Shown piece by piece: positions 34,579 through 42,613 of a DNA stretch of 64,000 nt. The notes below the pieces were generated by a model. It did not search any database. It was given only the letters and a program-made list of their open reading frames with translations, and was not told the origin of the DNA. This DNA comes from G963663775 sp963664255 (GTDB lineage: Bacteria > Bacillota > Clostridia > Oscillospirales > Butyricicoccaceae), in assembly GCA_963664255.1 (NCBI GenBank), contig OY760938.1, positions 1,178,001 to 1,242,000 of the forward strand. Direction: 5' to 3'. Each line of letters opens with the position of its first letter. Within the stretch, counting starts at the first letter, position 1. Made by a program: the position numbers and the translations under genes.

Positions 34579-35742
34579 TTACTGGTAATCGACCCATACC
34601 GCACCACTGTCTGCGGAACGCACGCAGTTTTCAACCCAACGCACGCCTTCTACGCCGGCGTGAATGTCCGGATAACACAAGTCCGCCGTCTTGCCCTGGT
34701 CTGCTGCCGTCATTGCCTGTGCAAAGCGGCTGTACAGATTCGACCAAGCTTCAAACAAGCCTTCCGGATGTCCGCCGCCGATGCGGTCCTCCGTGGTTGC
34801 CGAAGGATACAGATAGCCCATTCCACGCTCCAAAATCTTGACGGGTTCGCCCTGCACCTCGTATCGGAGCTGGTTGGGTTGCTCATCCCACCATTCCAGC
34901 GATGCCGTTTCGCCAATGACACGAATCTTTTGCCCATGCATCGAACCGCAGTTGACACAGCTGGACCAAACCATGCCAAATGCACCGCCTTCATATTCCA
35001 TCAAGGTCATTGCATTGTCTTCCAGCGGGGCACGGCTTTCTACAAAAGACTGGCGCGCGCACATCAAACGCTTGATTTTCAAATCCGGCAGCATCACCTC
35101 AGACAAATAGAGCGGGTGCGTGCCGACATCGCCCAAGACATAGCTGGGACCTGCGACCTTGGGGTCCACGCGCCATTTGGTCGATTCTGTATTCTTTTCT
35201 ACTGCGACATTGTGGAATCCGTGCGCAAACTGCATATTGACGATGCGAATTTTCCCCAGCTCTCCGTTTGCAATCATCTGGCGTGCCTGCTCGATTGCCT
35301 GATGTCCTGCATAACCATAGGTCACGCCAACAATGCGGTTTTTGGACTTTGACAAGGCTTCCAGCTCCAGTGCTTCTGCCGTGGTGAAGCAAAGCGGCTT
35401 TTCACAAACCACGTGCAGCCCTGCCTCCAGCGCGGCCTTTGTGATTGCAAAATGCGTGCCGTTTGGTGTTGCAATGGACACTGCCTGAATGCCGTCTGCT
35501 CGCTTGGACTCTGCTGCAAACATGGTCTGGTAATCTGGATAGCAACGGTCTTCGGATACATGCATACTCTTGCCAAACTCCCTGCCGCGCACGGGGTCGA
35601 TGTCAAATGCACCTGCAACGAGGGCAAAATTAAAATCGCGCAACGCCGCACTTCTGTGGATATACCCGATTTGGCTGCCCTTGCCGCCACCAACCATCGC
35701 CCAACGGATGGGGTTTTCTACTTTCTTTTCGCCGTAATACAT
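34579..35742 (-). CDS. Gfo/Idh/MocA-family dehydrogenase
   Basis: NAD(P)-dependent oxidoreductase of 387 residues. The nucleotide-binding motif is the variant MVGGGKGSQIG (about 17-27), EKP appears in VVCEKPLCF (about 117), and the catalytic Asp/His pair is in LGDVGTHPLYLSEVM (D-x3-H). The longer C-terminal half with GGGHPEGLFEAWSNLYSRFA is typical of dehydrogenases clustered with TIM-barrel isomerases. Sixteen bases separate it from the upstream isomerase gene. Substrate unknown, probably a sugar or inositol imported by the linked transporter. Confidence 0.9.
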   Translation of the reverse strand: MYYGEKKVENPIRWAMVGGGKGSQIGYIHRSAALRDFNFALVAGAFDIDPVRGREFGKSMHVSEDRCYPDYQTMFAAESKRADGIQAVSIATPNGTHFAITKAALEAGLHVVCEKPLCFTTAEALELEALSKSKNRIVGVTYGYAGHQAIEQARQMIANGELGKIRIVNMQFAHGFHNVAVEKNTESTKWRVDPKVAGPSYVLGDVGTHPLYLSEVMLPDLKIKRLMCARQSFVESRAPLEDNAMTLMEYEGGAFGMVWSSCVNCGSMHGQKIRVIGETASLEWWDEQPNQLRYEVQGEPVKILERGMGYLYPSATTEDRIGGGHPEGLFEAWSNLYSRFAQAMTAADQGKTADLCYPDIHAGVEGVRWVENCVRSADSGAVWVDYQ

Positions 35743-35757
35743 CTTCTTTCGCTCCTT

Positions 35758-36684
35758 TTAAATGGCATAGCCGACACGCTTGAGATATTCTACGCTTGCC
35801 TTGACATCGCGCAAGCTGGTATCCGCATTGCGCGGGTCGCGTTCCTGCTCAATCGTAATGTAGCCGTTGTAGTGGATTTCCTCCAATGTCTTATGAATCG
35901 CCTGATAATCCAGACAGCCAGAACCGATGGGACACATCGCCCCCTTTCCGCATGCTTCAAAAAAGCGGATTTTTTCAGAAAGTACGGCATTATAGACGGC
36001 TTCGTCAATGTCCTTGAAATGGATATAATCCAGACGGGTTTTGTACTTTTTCAGCCATTCCACGGGGTCCATGCCAGAATAATAGAGATGTCCTGTGTCC
36101 AAGCACAAACCAGCAAGATCATACGGAATATCGCGCATCAGTGCATCAATTTCATCTGCAAACTCAATATAGCCGCCTGCGTGCGGATGAATCACCGGAC
36201 GCACCCCGTAGGTTGCCGCTTTTTCACAGATGCCGCGGATGTGGCGCATCATGGCTGCCCACTGCGTTTCGGACAAGCGCGGTGCGCGCTCTGCGTGACC
36301 TGCGGCATAGTCGCGCTCGTCATGCCCCCAGTCCATGATGGTCATATAGGGCGTGCGGTGGTGCTGCCCTTCATGGGTGGGCAAGGGCGGCAGTTTGACG
36401 AGTAATGAGCAAATATCCTCCGTCTGCCGCAGCAGATTCTCGTAATTTTCTTCTGACACCAAATCATCAAAAATCGTCCCTGCAACGATAGAAATATTGT
36501 TTTTTCGCAATTCTTCTGACACAATCTGTACATCAATCGGCAAATACCCATAGGGGCCGAGTTCGATCGCACGATAGCCAGCCTGTGCCGCTTCTGCCAA
36601 AACGCGCTGCCATGGCGGCAAAAACGGATTTTTCGGATCATCTACACCCCAGCAGCATGGGGCCCCACAAATATTGATTCCCAT
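35758..36684 (-). CDS. TIM-barrel sugar isomerase/epimerase (IolE-like)
   Basis: Xylose-isomerase-like TIM barrel of 308 residues. Visible are NICGAPCCWGVDDP at the start, RAIELGPYGYLP (Glu), VRPVIHPHAGGYIEF, DLAGLCLDTGHLYYSG and LDYIHFKDID, a metal-site pattern matching inosose dehydratase (IolE) and related enzymes. The last strand IDYNGYITIEQER-like (YNGYITIEQERDP) carries the final Glu. It lies between a dehydrogenase and another isomerase, consistent with an inositol-like pathway. Confidence 0.85.
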   Translation of the reverse strand: MGINICGAPCCWGVDDPKNPFLPPWQRVLAEAAQAGYRAIELGPYGYLPIDVQIVSEELRKNNISIVAGTIFDDLVSEENYENLLRQTEDICSLLVKLPPLPTHEGQHHRTPYMTIMDWGHDERDYAAGHAERAPRLSETQWAAMMRHIRGICEKAATYGVRPVIHPHAGGYIEFADEIDALMRDIPYDLAGLCLDTGHLYYSGMDPVEWLKKYKTRLDYIHFKDIDEAVYNAVLSEKIRFFEACGKGAMCPIGSGCLDYQAIHKTLEEIHYNGYITIEQERDPRNADTSLRDVKASVEYLKRVGYAI

Positions 36685-36921
36685 ATCGACTCCTCCTCAT
36701 GAGAGCTTTCTAATTTCCAATGCTTTTGCATCGTCCGAGGCAGTTCTCGTCAGCCAAACCGCGGGGGATGCGCTTGTACTGCGGTAGCCCTTTGGACTAT
36801 CTTCAGTATAGCAAATTTTTTACCGCGCACCTTCAGTTCCTTGCCTTGTTGGAGGGGTGAGCATTGGGAATTCTACACAAAAACAAGGCGGTGATTTTTG
36901 GATGCTCTACTATCTTGTGAT

Positions 36922-37851
36922 TTAGCGGGTTACCGTGCCGAGAAGCTCTCTTTCGATGCGCTCGCGTGCTTCCGGTGCTTGGGTTGCTATTTTTTCCGGG
37001 AAGCCGAAATACGAAACGCAAGCGATGTTGTCACCGCCCAGCTTCGGCGCATTGGCGTTCAGCTGCTTGTTGGCAAAGTCCATGTCGCGCAGGGTTTCAA
37101 AGATGCCCGGAAAATCCACATCGCCTTCGCCCATCGCCAGATGCTGGTGGATGGTAATATCCGCGCGACCATTGGCGTTGAGCCAAGGCGGATTTGCGAT
37201 ATAACGGCAGTCCATGGTCTGGTTGAAGGTGTCAGCAAACAGCACATGGGTCAGTTCATCACCTGCATATTGCAGCATGGAGCGCACATCGCCCTTGCCT
37301 TGGTCATAAAAGAAGCCATGCGGAGAGGAATACACATAGCCGAGGTTTTTGGAGCGGAAGGACTTGACCATATCACAGGTTTCGTTGTTCAGCTCACAGA
37401 AATCATATGGGTGGGACTGAATTTCCACACGAATGCCTTCTTTTTCAAACAATGGCAGCAGTTCTTCCATCGAGCGGAACCACATACCATTGCAGATTTC
37501 CTGCTGGTTCGGGTCGCCGGAAAGTTCGGTGTTGATGACCTGCACGCCCATATTGACGGCAAGCTCCACGATTTTCTTCCAGTTCGCAACCGCGTGCAGA
37601 CGCTGTTCCTCGGTCGGACCAGACCAGCGATACACCACGATGAAAGAGGAAATTTCCACGCCGGTTTCGCGCAGTGCGGTGCGATATTCCGCCTCACACT
37701 CCTGCGAGAACAGCGGATGCTTATAGAACGGATTGATGCGCGGATGCGGGGACTGCTCAATGTATTTATAGCCCCAATCTGCAACCTGATGCACCATGTC
37801 ATTGATGCGCATTTGTTTTGCCAGTACGTCAACATCAAATGCAATTTTCAT
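36922..37851 (-). CDS. TIM-barrel sugar phosphate isomerase/epimerase
   Basis: Xylose-isomerase-like TIM barrel of 309 residues, with DWGYKYIEQSPHPRI, GIRVEIQSHPYDFCELN, LGYVYSSPHGFFYDQGKGD and ITIHQHLAMGEGDVDFPGIF as the likely metal-site strands. It follows the binding-protein gene in the same operon and precedes the IolE-like gene after a 237-bp gap with no recognised gene. Exact reaction unknown. Confidence 0.85.
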   Translation of the reverse strand: MKIAFDVDVLAKQMRINDMVHQVADWGYKYIEQSPHPRINPFYKHPLFSQECEAEYRTALRETGVEISSFIVVYRWSGPTEEQRLHAVANWKKIVELAVNMGVQVINTELSGDPNQQEICNGMWFRSMEELLPLFEKEGIRVEIQSHPYDFCELNNETCDMVKSFRSKNLGYVYSSPHGFFYDQGKGDVRSMLQYAGDELTHVLFADTFNQTMDCRYIANPPWLNANGRADITIHQHLAMGEGDVDFPGIFETLRDMDFANKQLNANAPKLGGDNIACVSYFGFPEKIATQAPEARERIERELLGTVTR

Positions 37852-37879
37852 TGTAAAAAACTCCTTTTAAATTGCGGAA

Positions 37880-37907
37880 ACGCAGCGCACATAGAAATGC
37901 GCTGCGT
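37880..37907 (-). repeat. Perfect 10-bp hairpin after the sugar-binding-protein gene
   Basis: ACGCAGCGCA and its exact complement flank an 8-base loop between the binding-protein stop and the next gene. No proper T-run follows, so it more likely protects the 3' end of the binding-protein message. Confidence 0.5.
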
Positions 37908-37954
37908 CCCTGTATAAAGTGAAAAAATGTAATGAGGTGGTCTAAAATTGTGGA

Positions 37955-38971
37955 TTACTTGATGAAATCATCCACGTTTTCGGCTGTAACGAGTTCCGGT
38001 GTAATGTTATAATAATTATCCTGCAGTCCTTCAATGGCAGTGCCGTCAATCAGACCCTTTGCGCACAGGATGGTACCGCCGCCTTGTGCGACCGGGTCCT
38101 GAAACACGGTGGCTGCCAGCTCGCCTGCCTTGATGGATGCACAGCCAACATCCGTTGCATCAATTCCTACAACAGGGCAGATAATCTTCTTTTCGCCTGT
38201 GGTCTTCATGGCTTCAATGACGCCAAGCGCCATGTCATCGTTGTTGCAAATCACAGCATCTACGGTTTTACCAGTGCCCATAAACTGCACAAACTTATCC
38301 ATTGCCTTTGCGCGGTCCCATTCCGCAGTATCTTCATAGACGTAGTTGACATTCAGCCCACCATCTGCCAGTGCCTGCTTGACAGAGTTGGTGCGCTTTG
38401 TTACATTGTCCAGACCCAATGTGCCTTGGAACAGCACAACATTGATGTCGGTTTTACCTTCTGCCTTGAAGTGGTCAACCAGCCATTTGCCCTGATTTTC
38501 GCCATACAGATTTTCATCTGTACCGACATAAACCACCTGGCCATCCTTCAGCACACTCAAATCCGGCTGACGGTTTACAAAAACGACCTTCATGTCACCT
38601 GCGGCATTGATGATTTCCTGCGCAGAATCATTATTGACCAAACCCACAATCACCGCATCATAACCATCTGCTGCACAGGTCTGTACATGACCAAGCTGCA
38701 CGGAAAAGTCATTGTTTGCGTCAAACACCTGCAAATCCATGCCCATTTCCACAGAAATTTCAACTGCCTGTTTTTCCATGGAGGTCATGAACTGGTCACG
38801 AACCGGCATGGACAAGCCAACCTTATAGGTTTTGGAGTCAGTTGTGGTGTCTGCTGCGGCACTGCTGTCGGCAGCTGCATCGTCCTGTGTTGAGGCGGCA
38901 CTGCCACAACCAGCAGTAGCACCGAGAAGCATCATACAGGTGAGGCCCAATGCAATCAGTTTCTTTTTCAT
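37955..38971 (-). CDS. Sugar-binding lipoprotein (ribose-type)
   Basis: Extracellular sugar-binding protein of the CUT2 importer, 338 residues. The lipoprotein signal peptide is MKKKLIALGL, a hydrophobic core, then the lipobox TAGC with Cys22. A Ser/Ala/Asp-rich linker (about 25-46) precedes a type I periplasmic-binding fold (YKVGLSMPVRDQFMTSMEKQ; QVYVGTDENLYGE-like region; VDAVICNNDDMALGVIEAM). It is the first gene of the catabolic operon and sits downstream of two AraC genes on the same strand. Confidence 0.92.
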   Translation of the reverse strand: MKKKLIALGLTCMMLLGATAGCGSAASTQDDAAADSSAAADTTTDSKTYKVGLSMPVRDQFMTSMEKQAVEISVEMGMDLQVFDANNDFSVQLGHVQTCAADGYDAVIVGLVNNDSAQEIINAAGDMKVVFVNRQPDLSVLKDGQVVYVGTDENLYGENQGKWLVDHFKAEGKTDINVVLFQGTLGLDNVTKRTNSVKQALADGGLNVNYVYEDTAEWDRAKAMDKFVQFMGTGKTVDAVICNNDDMALGVIEAMKTTGEKKIICPVVGIDATDVGCASIKAGELAATVFQDPVAQGGGTILCAKGLIDGTAIEGLQDNYYNITPELVTAENVDDFIK

Positions 38972-39177
38972 AGTGTACTCTCCATTCTTCTTTTTCCTTC
39001 ATTTTGTGAAACCTTGTGCTTGACTTCGCTTGACATGAACAAATTATAGAATAGGAATGCACGCAAAACCTTCAGTATATTGTGTTTTATAGTGTGCTTT
39101 CATGGGCTTATTTTGTACAAATATGGTTCTTTCGTTTTTTTTACTCCACTTTCTTGCGGTTTCTGTAAAAGGATTGG

Positions 39178-40056
39178 CTATTGCGTGCGCTGTCCGCACA
39201 TCTTTTCATGATAGTTGTTACGATAGCGAATGGGGGAAAGCCCTACCATTTTGGAAAACAGCGTGCAGAAATAATTCGTATTGTCATAGCCAACCATCGT
39301 AGAAATCTGTGTTGCGCTGTATTCGCTGTTAATGAGAAGCGTCTGTGCCTCTCCGATTCTGCGCCGAATCATATATTGGATGGGCGAATTGCCCATAGCA
39401 TCCTTAAACACGTGCGCAGCATAATACGGGCTGATATGCAGTTCTTCGGAGATTTTCGCCAGTGTCAGCTCCTCAGCATAATGTGTGTCGATATACGATT
39501 TGATGCGTGCCGCCAAATCATAGTTTTTGCCTGTTGGCACAATCCCTACTTGCGCGGTCGAAAGCTCTTTTGCAATCAAAACAAAAGAGGCGGTCAGCAT
39601 TTGTATCAGAAAATCAGAATTGGGGCGTCCGTCGGTCAGCTGCTCAAAAATCATGGTGCATAAGCTCAGCAACGCCTTATATTTCACACCGCTTGCGCAA
39701 GCATAGACTCTGTCCGCCGGAAGGATATGATTTTCGGTCAAGCCATGCAGTCGTAAATCGGTCAAACCAAAACAAAATGTGCCAATCTCCGTTTGGAAGT
39801 CAGAACGCACCTCGTGCAAATCGCCAGCATTATAAAACAAAATGTCCCCCGGTGAAATTTGAAATGCGCGATTTCCGACGAAATAGGTACCATAGCCTTG
39901 ATATACCAGAAGCAGTTCGCAAATGTTTGTGTGCTGATGCATCGGACGGTCGACCTTGTGAATTCCACATTCTTGCTTGGTGACATATAAAAGATGCGGC
40001 AGTTGTCCGTTTATAAAATGGCTTGCGGCGTTCGCCTGTGTTACATTTGGAATCAT
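39178..40056 (-). CDS. AraC-family regulator with cupin sensor (first)
   Basis: Regulator of 292 residues: an N-terminal cupin sensor (about 25-130; MHQHTNICELLLVYQGYGTY) and a C-terminal double helix-turn-helix (about 190-290; AEELTLAKISEELHISPYYA and SATQISTMVGYDNTNYF). AGGGG is nine bases before the start at 40056; longer upstream codons do not resemble the family. It resembles the neighbour at 40252 in domain plan and in the HTH, so the two are probably an old duplication. It likely controls the sugar cluster downstream. Confidence 0.9.
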   Translation of the reverse strand: MIPNVTQANAASHFINGQLPHLLYVTKQECGIHKVDRPMHQHTNICELLLVYQGYGTYFVGNRAFQISPGDILFYNAGDLHEVRSDFQTEIGTFCFGLTDLRLHGLTENHILPADRVYACASGVKYKALLSLCTMIFEQLTDGRPNSDFLIQMLTASFVLIAKELSTAQVGIVPTGKNYDLAARIKSYIDTHYAEELTLAKISEELHISPYYAAHVFKDAMGNSPIQYMIRRRIGEAQTLLINSEYSATQISTMVGYDNTNYFCTLFSKMVGLSPIRYRNNYHEKMCGQRTQ

Positions 40057-40251
40057 CCTATCGTTCCCCTCTCGTGTTGTTCTCTTTATCATAACACGGG
40101 GTACTGTATTTTCACCTTTTGTATCCGGCAAAAATCCAAATGAAAAAGCAAGCGTTTGCACACCCTTTCTTTGGGAAACTTCATTATCTTGCTTGCACGC
40201 AGTTTGATTCACTAACCGAATAAGAAGCGCGAGCATATACGCCCACGCTTC

Positions 40252-41121
40252 TTATTCGGTTAATATGTTTTGGTTGTGAAGCCAATACTGTCGGTATCGT
40301 GTTGGCGAGATACCTGTAATTTTGGAAAACAACGTAGTAAAATAATTGGGATTATCATAACCGACCATAGATGCAATCGTTGTTACGGAATGGTTTGTAT
40401 GAATCAGCAGTGTTTGTGCTTCCCCAATCCGCCGCCGAATCAGATATTGAATGGGGGAAAAGCCGGTACATTTTTTAAAGGTATGGGATAGATAGGACGC
40501 GCTCGTGCGCAATGCTTCTGCGGCTGACTCCACAGAAAGTTCGTCTGCGTAGTGGTTGTCAAAATACTGTTTGATATGCGAAAAAGTGGTGTAATCCACA
40601 TCTTCAACCTCGTTTTGGGTGGGAATCTCAGAAATTATCCCAAGCAGTACACAAATCAAATGCTTGCAGATTTCAATGGCGCGTGGCGAATGCTCCGTGA
40701 TGAGCTGGTTCATGGTCTGGAAGAGCTGCGTGAGCAGCGCTTCATAGCTGCCACTGTGCAAAACGGGTGCAGCATGGCTTGGCAGCAAATGATTTTCCGG
40801 CAGTTCGGGAAGCTTTACTCCGCTCAAGCCACAGCAATAGACGTGCAGGGTCGCATCCGGATGGGATACTTCATCGTGCAGGGTGTCACCGTCAAAGATG
40901 AGAATATCTCCTTTTTGTGTCGCATACAATCGATTTCCAATCATATGTGTGCCGCAGCCTTGCGCAATGAATACGATTTCCAAGCGGTCGTTGTGCCGAT
41001 GCATGGCACGCGGCAGGATGAAATCGATTGGTACGGTATTGCAAAAGTATAAAAGCTTTGGCGCAGCGATTGGGGCAGGCGCGGATTTCACAGGGTATTG
41101 GTCTATAAAATATTGTATCAT
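40252..41121 (-). CDS. AraC-family regulator with cupin sensor (second)
   Basis: Regulator of 289 residues with the same layout as its downstream neighbour: cupin segment MHRHNDRLEIVFIAQGCGTH, then DELSVESAAEALRTSASYLS and SVTTIASMVGYDNPNYF in the two HTH units. AGGTGG nine bases upstream sets the start at 41121; the ATG three codons earlier touches the ribosome site. Together the pair precedes the ribose-type transporter cluster on the same strand. Confidence 0.9.
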   Translation of the reverse strand: MIQYFIDQYPVKSAPAPIAAPKLLYFCNTVPIDFILPRAMHRHNDRLEIVFIAQGCGTHMIGNRLYATQKGDILIFDGDTLHDEVSHPDATLHVYCCGLSGVKLPELPENHLLPSHAAPVLHSGSYEALLTQLFQTMNQLITEHSPRAIEICKHLICVLLGIISEIPTQNEVEDVDYTTFSHIKQYFDNHYADELSVESAAEALRTSASYLSHTFKKCTGFSPIQYLIRRRIGEAQTLLIHTNHSVTTIASMVGYDNPNYFTTLFSKITGISPTRYRQYWLHNQNILTE

Positions 41122-41397
41122 AAATGCCATCCACCTTGCATATTCTATGCTTTAGTATAGGTGAATAGCATGGAAATTGCAAGAATTCCCCGCGAACGCT
41201 TTAAAAATGCGGTGTGCGCACCCTGATATTCCTGCGTCATTTTGCTTTGCCTAGCAAAAAATCTACACCTACTGCAACAATTTCCGTTTATGAATATAGC
41301 TTCTTAAAATAAATTTGCAAATAGTACCTTGCGGGATATAGTAAATCTGAAAAATCTATGTATAATTACTACATAGGAAAATTTTGAGGGGAGGCAA

Positions 41398-41565
41398 ATG
41401 ATTCCGATGTTCCGTACTGCACGGCTACCAGAGGATTCCGCAGGAGGGATTCTCGACAATGGGGTTCATGTGCTCGAGCATAAACGGCAGCATCCTTCTG
41501 TTTGGGGTGTTGTCACGAAGTGGGTCAAAAAAACGAAAAAAAATTCAGTTTTGAGGAGAATATAG
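41398..41565 (+). CDS. Small ORF upstream of the tail-collar gene
   Basis: 55 codons beginning MIPMFRTARLPEDSAGG, with a very basic tail ending KKTKKNSVLRRI. A strong GGGGAGG lies three bases before the ATG. The stop codon is one base before the next start codon, and the ribosome site of that gene lies inside this frame, so translation is coupled. TATAAT at 41361 may be its promoter -10. No family recognised; a leader peptide or a short chaperone-like partner are both possible. Confidence 0.5.
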   Translation: MIPMFRTARLPEDSAGGILDNGVHVLEHKRQHPSVWGVVTKWVKKTKKNSVLRRI

Positions 41566-41566
41566 C

Positions 41567-42400
41567 ATGAAAATGAAAAAGCGCGTGAGTATGCTGCTGC
41601 TGGCGATGTTGCTGAGCAGTGTGTTCTGTCGATTTTCCCCGGCATCTGCGGCGACCACGGAGTCCTCTCTCGGAGAGATTGCCTTGTTTCCGTACGCTTC
41701 GACTGTGCCGAGAGGGTGGGCACTGTGCGATGGGAGAACGATGACAGTTGCTGCAAATGGCGCCCTATATAGCTTAATTGGGACGGTCTTTGGAGGAACT
41801 GGCACCACCTTTAATTTGCCGAACCTAACGGGCGCCAGCCCGCTGACAGGCGCAAAATACTATATGTGCACAGAGGGTTATTATGGTATGACGGATACCA
41901 GTGTGTTGACGCTGGGTCAGGTGTATTTGCTGCCCGATATGCTGGCTACACGCTCCAATGATATGGCGGGTACGTCTATTTTGCTGCAATGCAATGGAAC
42001 AAGCTATGATATAGGGACATACCCCGCGCTATATGCAAAAATCGGTACCAGCTTCGGAACAACGCTGCCGAATTTGACCAATATGTCCCCACTGACCGGG
42101 CTGAGCTACTACATTGTGGCAGATGGAATCTTTCCGTCTGCAGACGGAAATCTCAGTGCTACAGATGCATACTTGGGTGACGTTGGGCTGTATGCCTTTG
42201 GAGATACACACAACGACGCTGTGAAGTGCACAGGACAAACCCTGTCGGCTAGCAGCTATGCAGCGTTATATGCGCTCGTGGGTACTACCTTTGGCGGCAA
42301 CAGCAGCAATTTTGCCGTGCCTGATTTGCAGGGGGCGGTTCCCTTGCCTGGGCTGAATTACTATATTTTACTATGGGGTATCTATCCCACCAGCGCGTGA
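41567..42400 (+). CDS. Secreted protein with three tail-collar repeats
   Basis: 277 residues. A Sec signal peptide (MKMKKRVSMLLLAMLLSSVF, cleavage likely after ASA near 28) is followed by three related modules of about 75-80 residues starting GEIALFPY, GQVYLLPD and GDVGLYAF. Each has the pattern C(D/N)G-T-----YxALYxxIGTxFG----LPNL--xxPLxGxxYYI of phage tail-collar (MdpB-like) domains. These domains form the fibre tips of phages and tailocins; here they are exported singly, without other tail genes, so a surface or secreted binding role is inferred. It is followed by the SLH surface protein on the same strand. Confidence 0.85.
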   Translation: MKMKKRVSMLLLAMLLSSVFCRFSPASAATTESSLGEIALFPYASTVPRGWALCDGRTMTVAANGALYSLIGTVFGGTGTTFNLPNLTGASPLTGAKYYMCTEGYYGMTDTSVLTLGQVYLLPDMLATRSNDMAGTSILLQCNGTSYDIGTYPALYAKIGTSFGTTLPNLTNMSPLTGLSYYIVADGIFPSADGNLSATDAYLGDVGLYAFGDTHNDAVKCTGQTLSASSYAALYALVGTTFGGNSSNFAVPDLQGAVPLPGLNYYILLWGIYPTSA

Positions 42401-42430
42401 GATGAAAAATTTATGTTGGAGGCAGGATAA

Positions 42431-42613
42431 ATGAGCAAACAAAAGACCGGCATACCGGCGTTCCGCCTGAAGAGGATGGGACTTTTGCTGGTGCTTTGTT
42501 TCTGTGTGTTGATTGGAATGCAGCAGCCAGCAGCTGCTGCATTCCAATCAACACACAGAAACGAGGATTACCGGCGTAACGGCCACATCCAGCGCATATG
42601 CTGCGCCCTATAG
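42431..42613 (+). pseudogene. Signal-peptide start of the SLH protein, out of frame with the rest
   Basis: Begins with a good ribosome site (GGAGG, eight bases) and encodes a textbook signal peptide: basic MSKQKTGIPAFRLKRMG, hydrophobic LLLVLCFCVLIG, then QQPAAAA. The frame then runs through the right arm of a palindrome and stops at 42613. The large protein that should follow is in another frame (shift of +1). The frame change falls within the overlap 42513-42613, next to the palindrome. Unless ribosomes shift there, the surface protein is not exported. Confidence 0.65.
42498..42562. repeat. Perfect 29-bp inverted repeat inside the signal-peptide region
   Basis: Positions 42498-42526 and 42534-42562 are exactly complementary over 29 bases around the 7-base spacer CCAGCAG. 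The right arm contains 13 bases (TTCCAATCAACAC) which, if removed, would join the signal peptide in frame to the mature protein (AAAA then TETRITG). This is the pattern left by copying one arm onto the other at a short natural palindrome (GCAGCAG/CTGCTGC). Confidence 0.95.

Noticed and set aside
34312..37917. Long plus-strand frames over the sugar cluster (about 34312-35352, 35413-36405, 36898-37917)
   Set aside because: All lie opposite clear dehydrogenase and isomerase genes and resemble no protein family.
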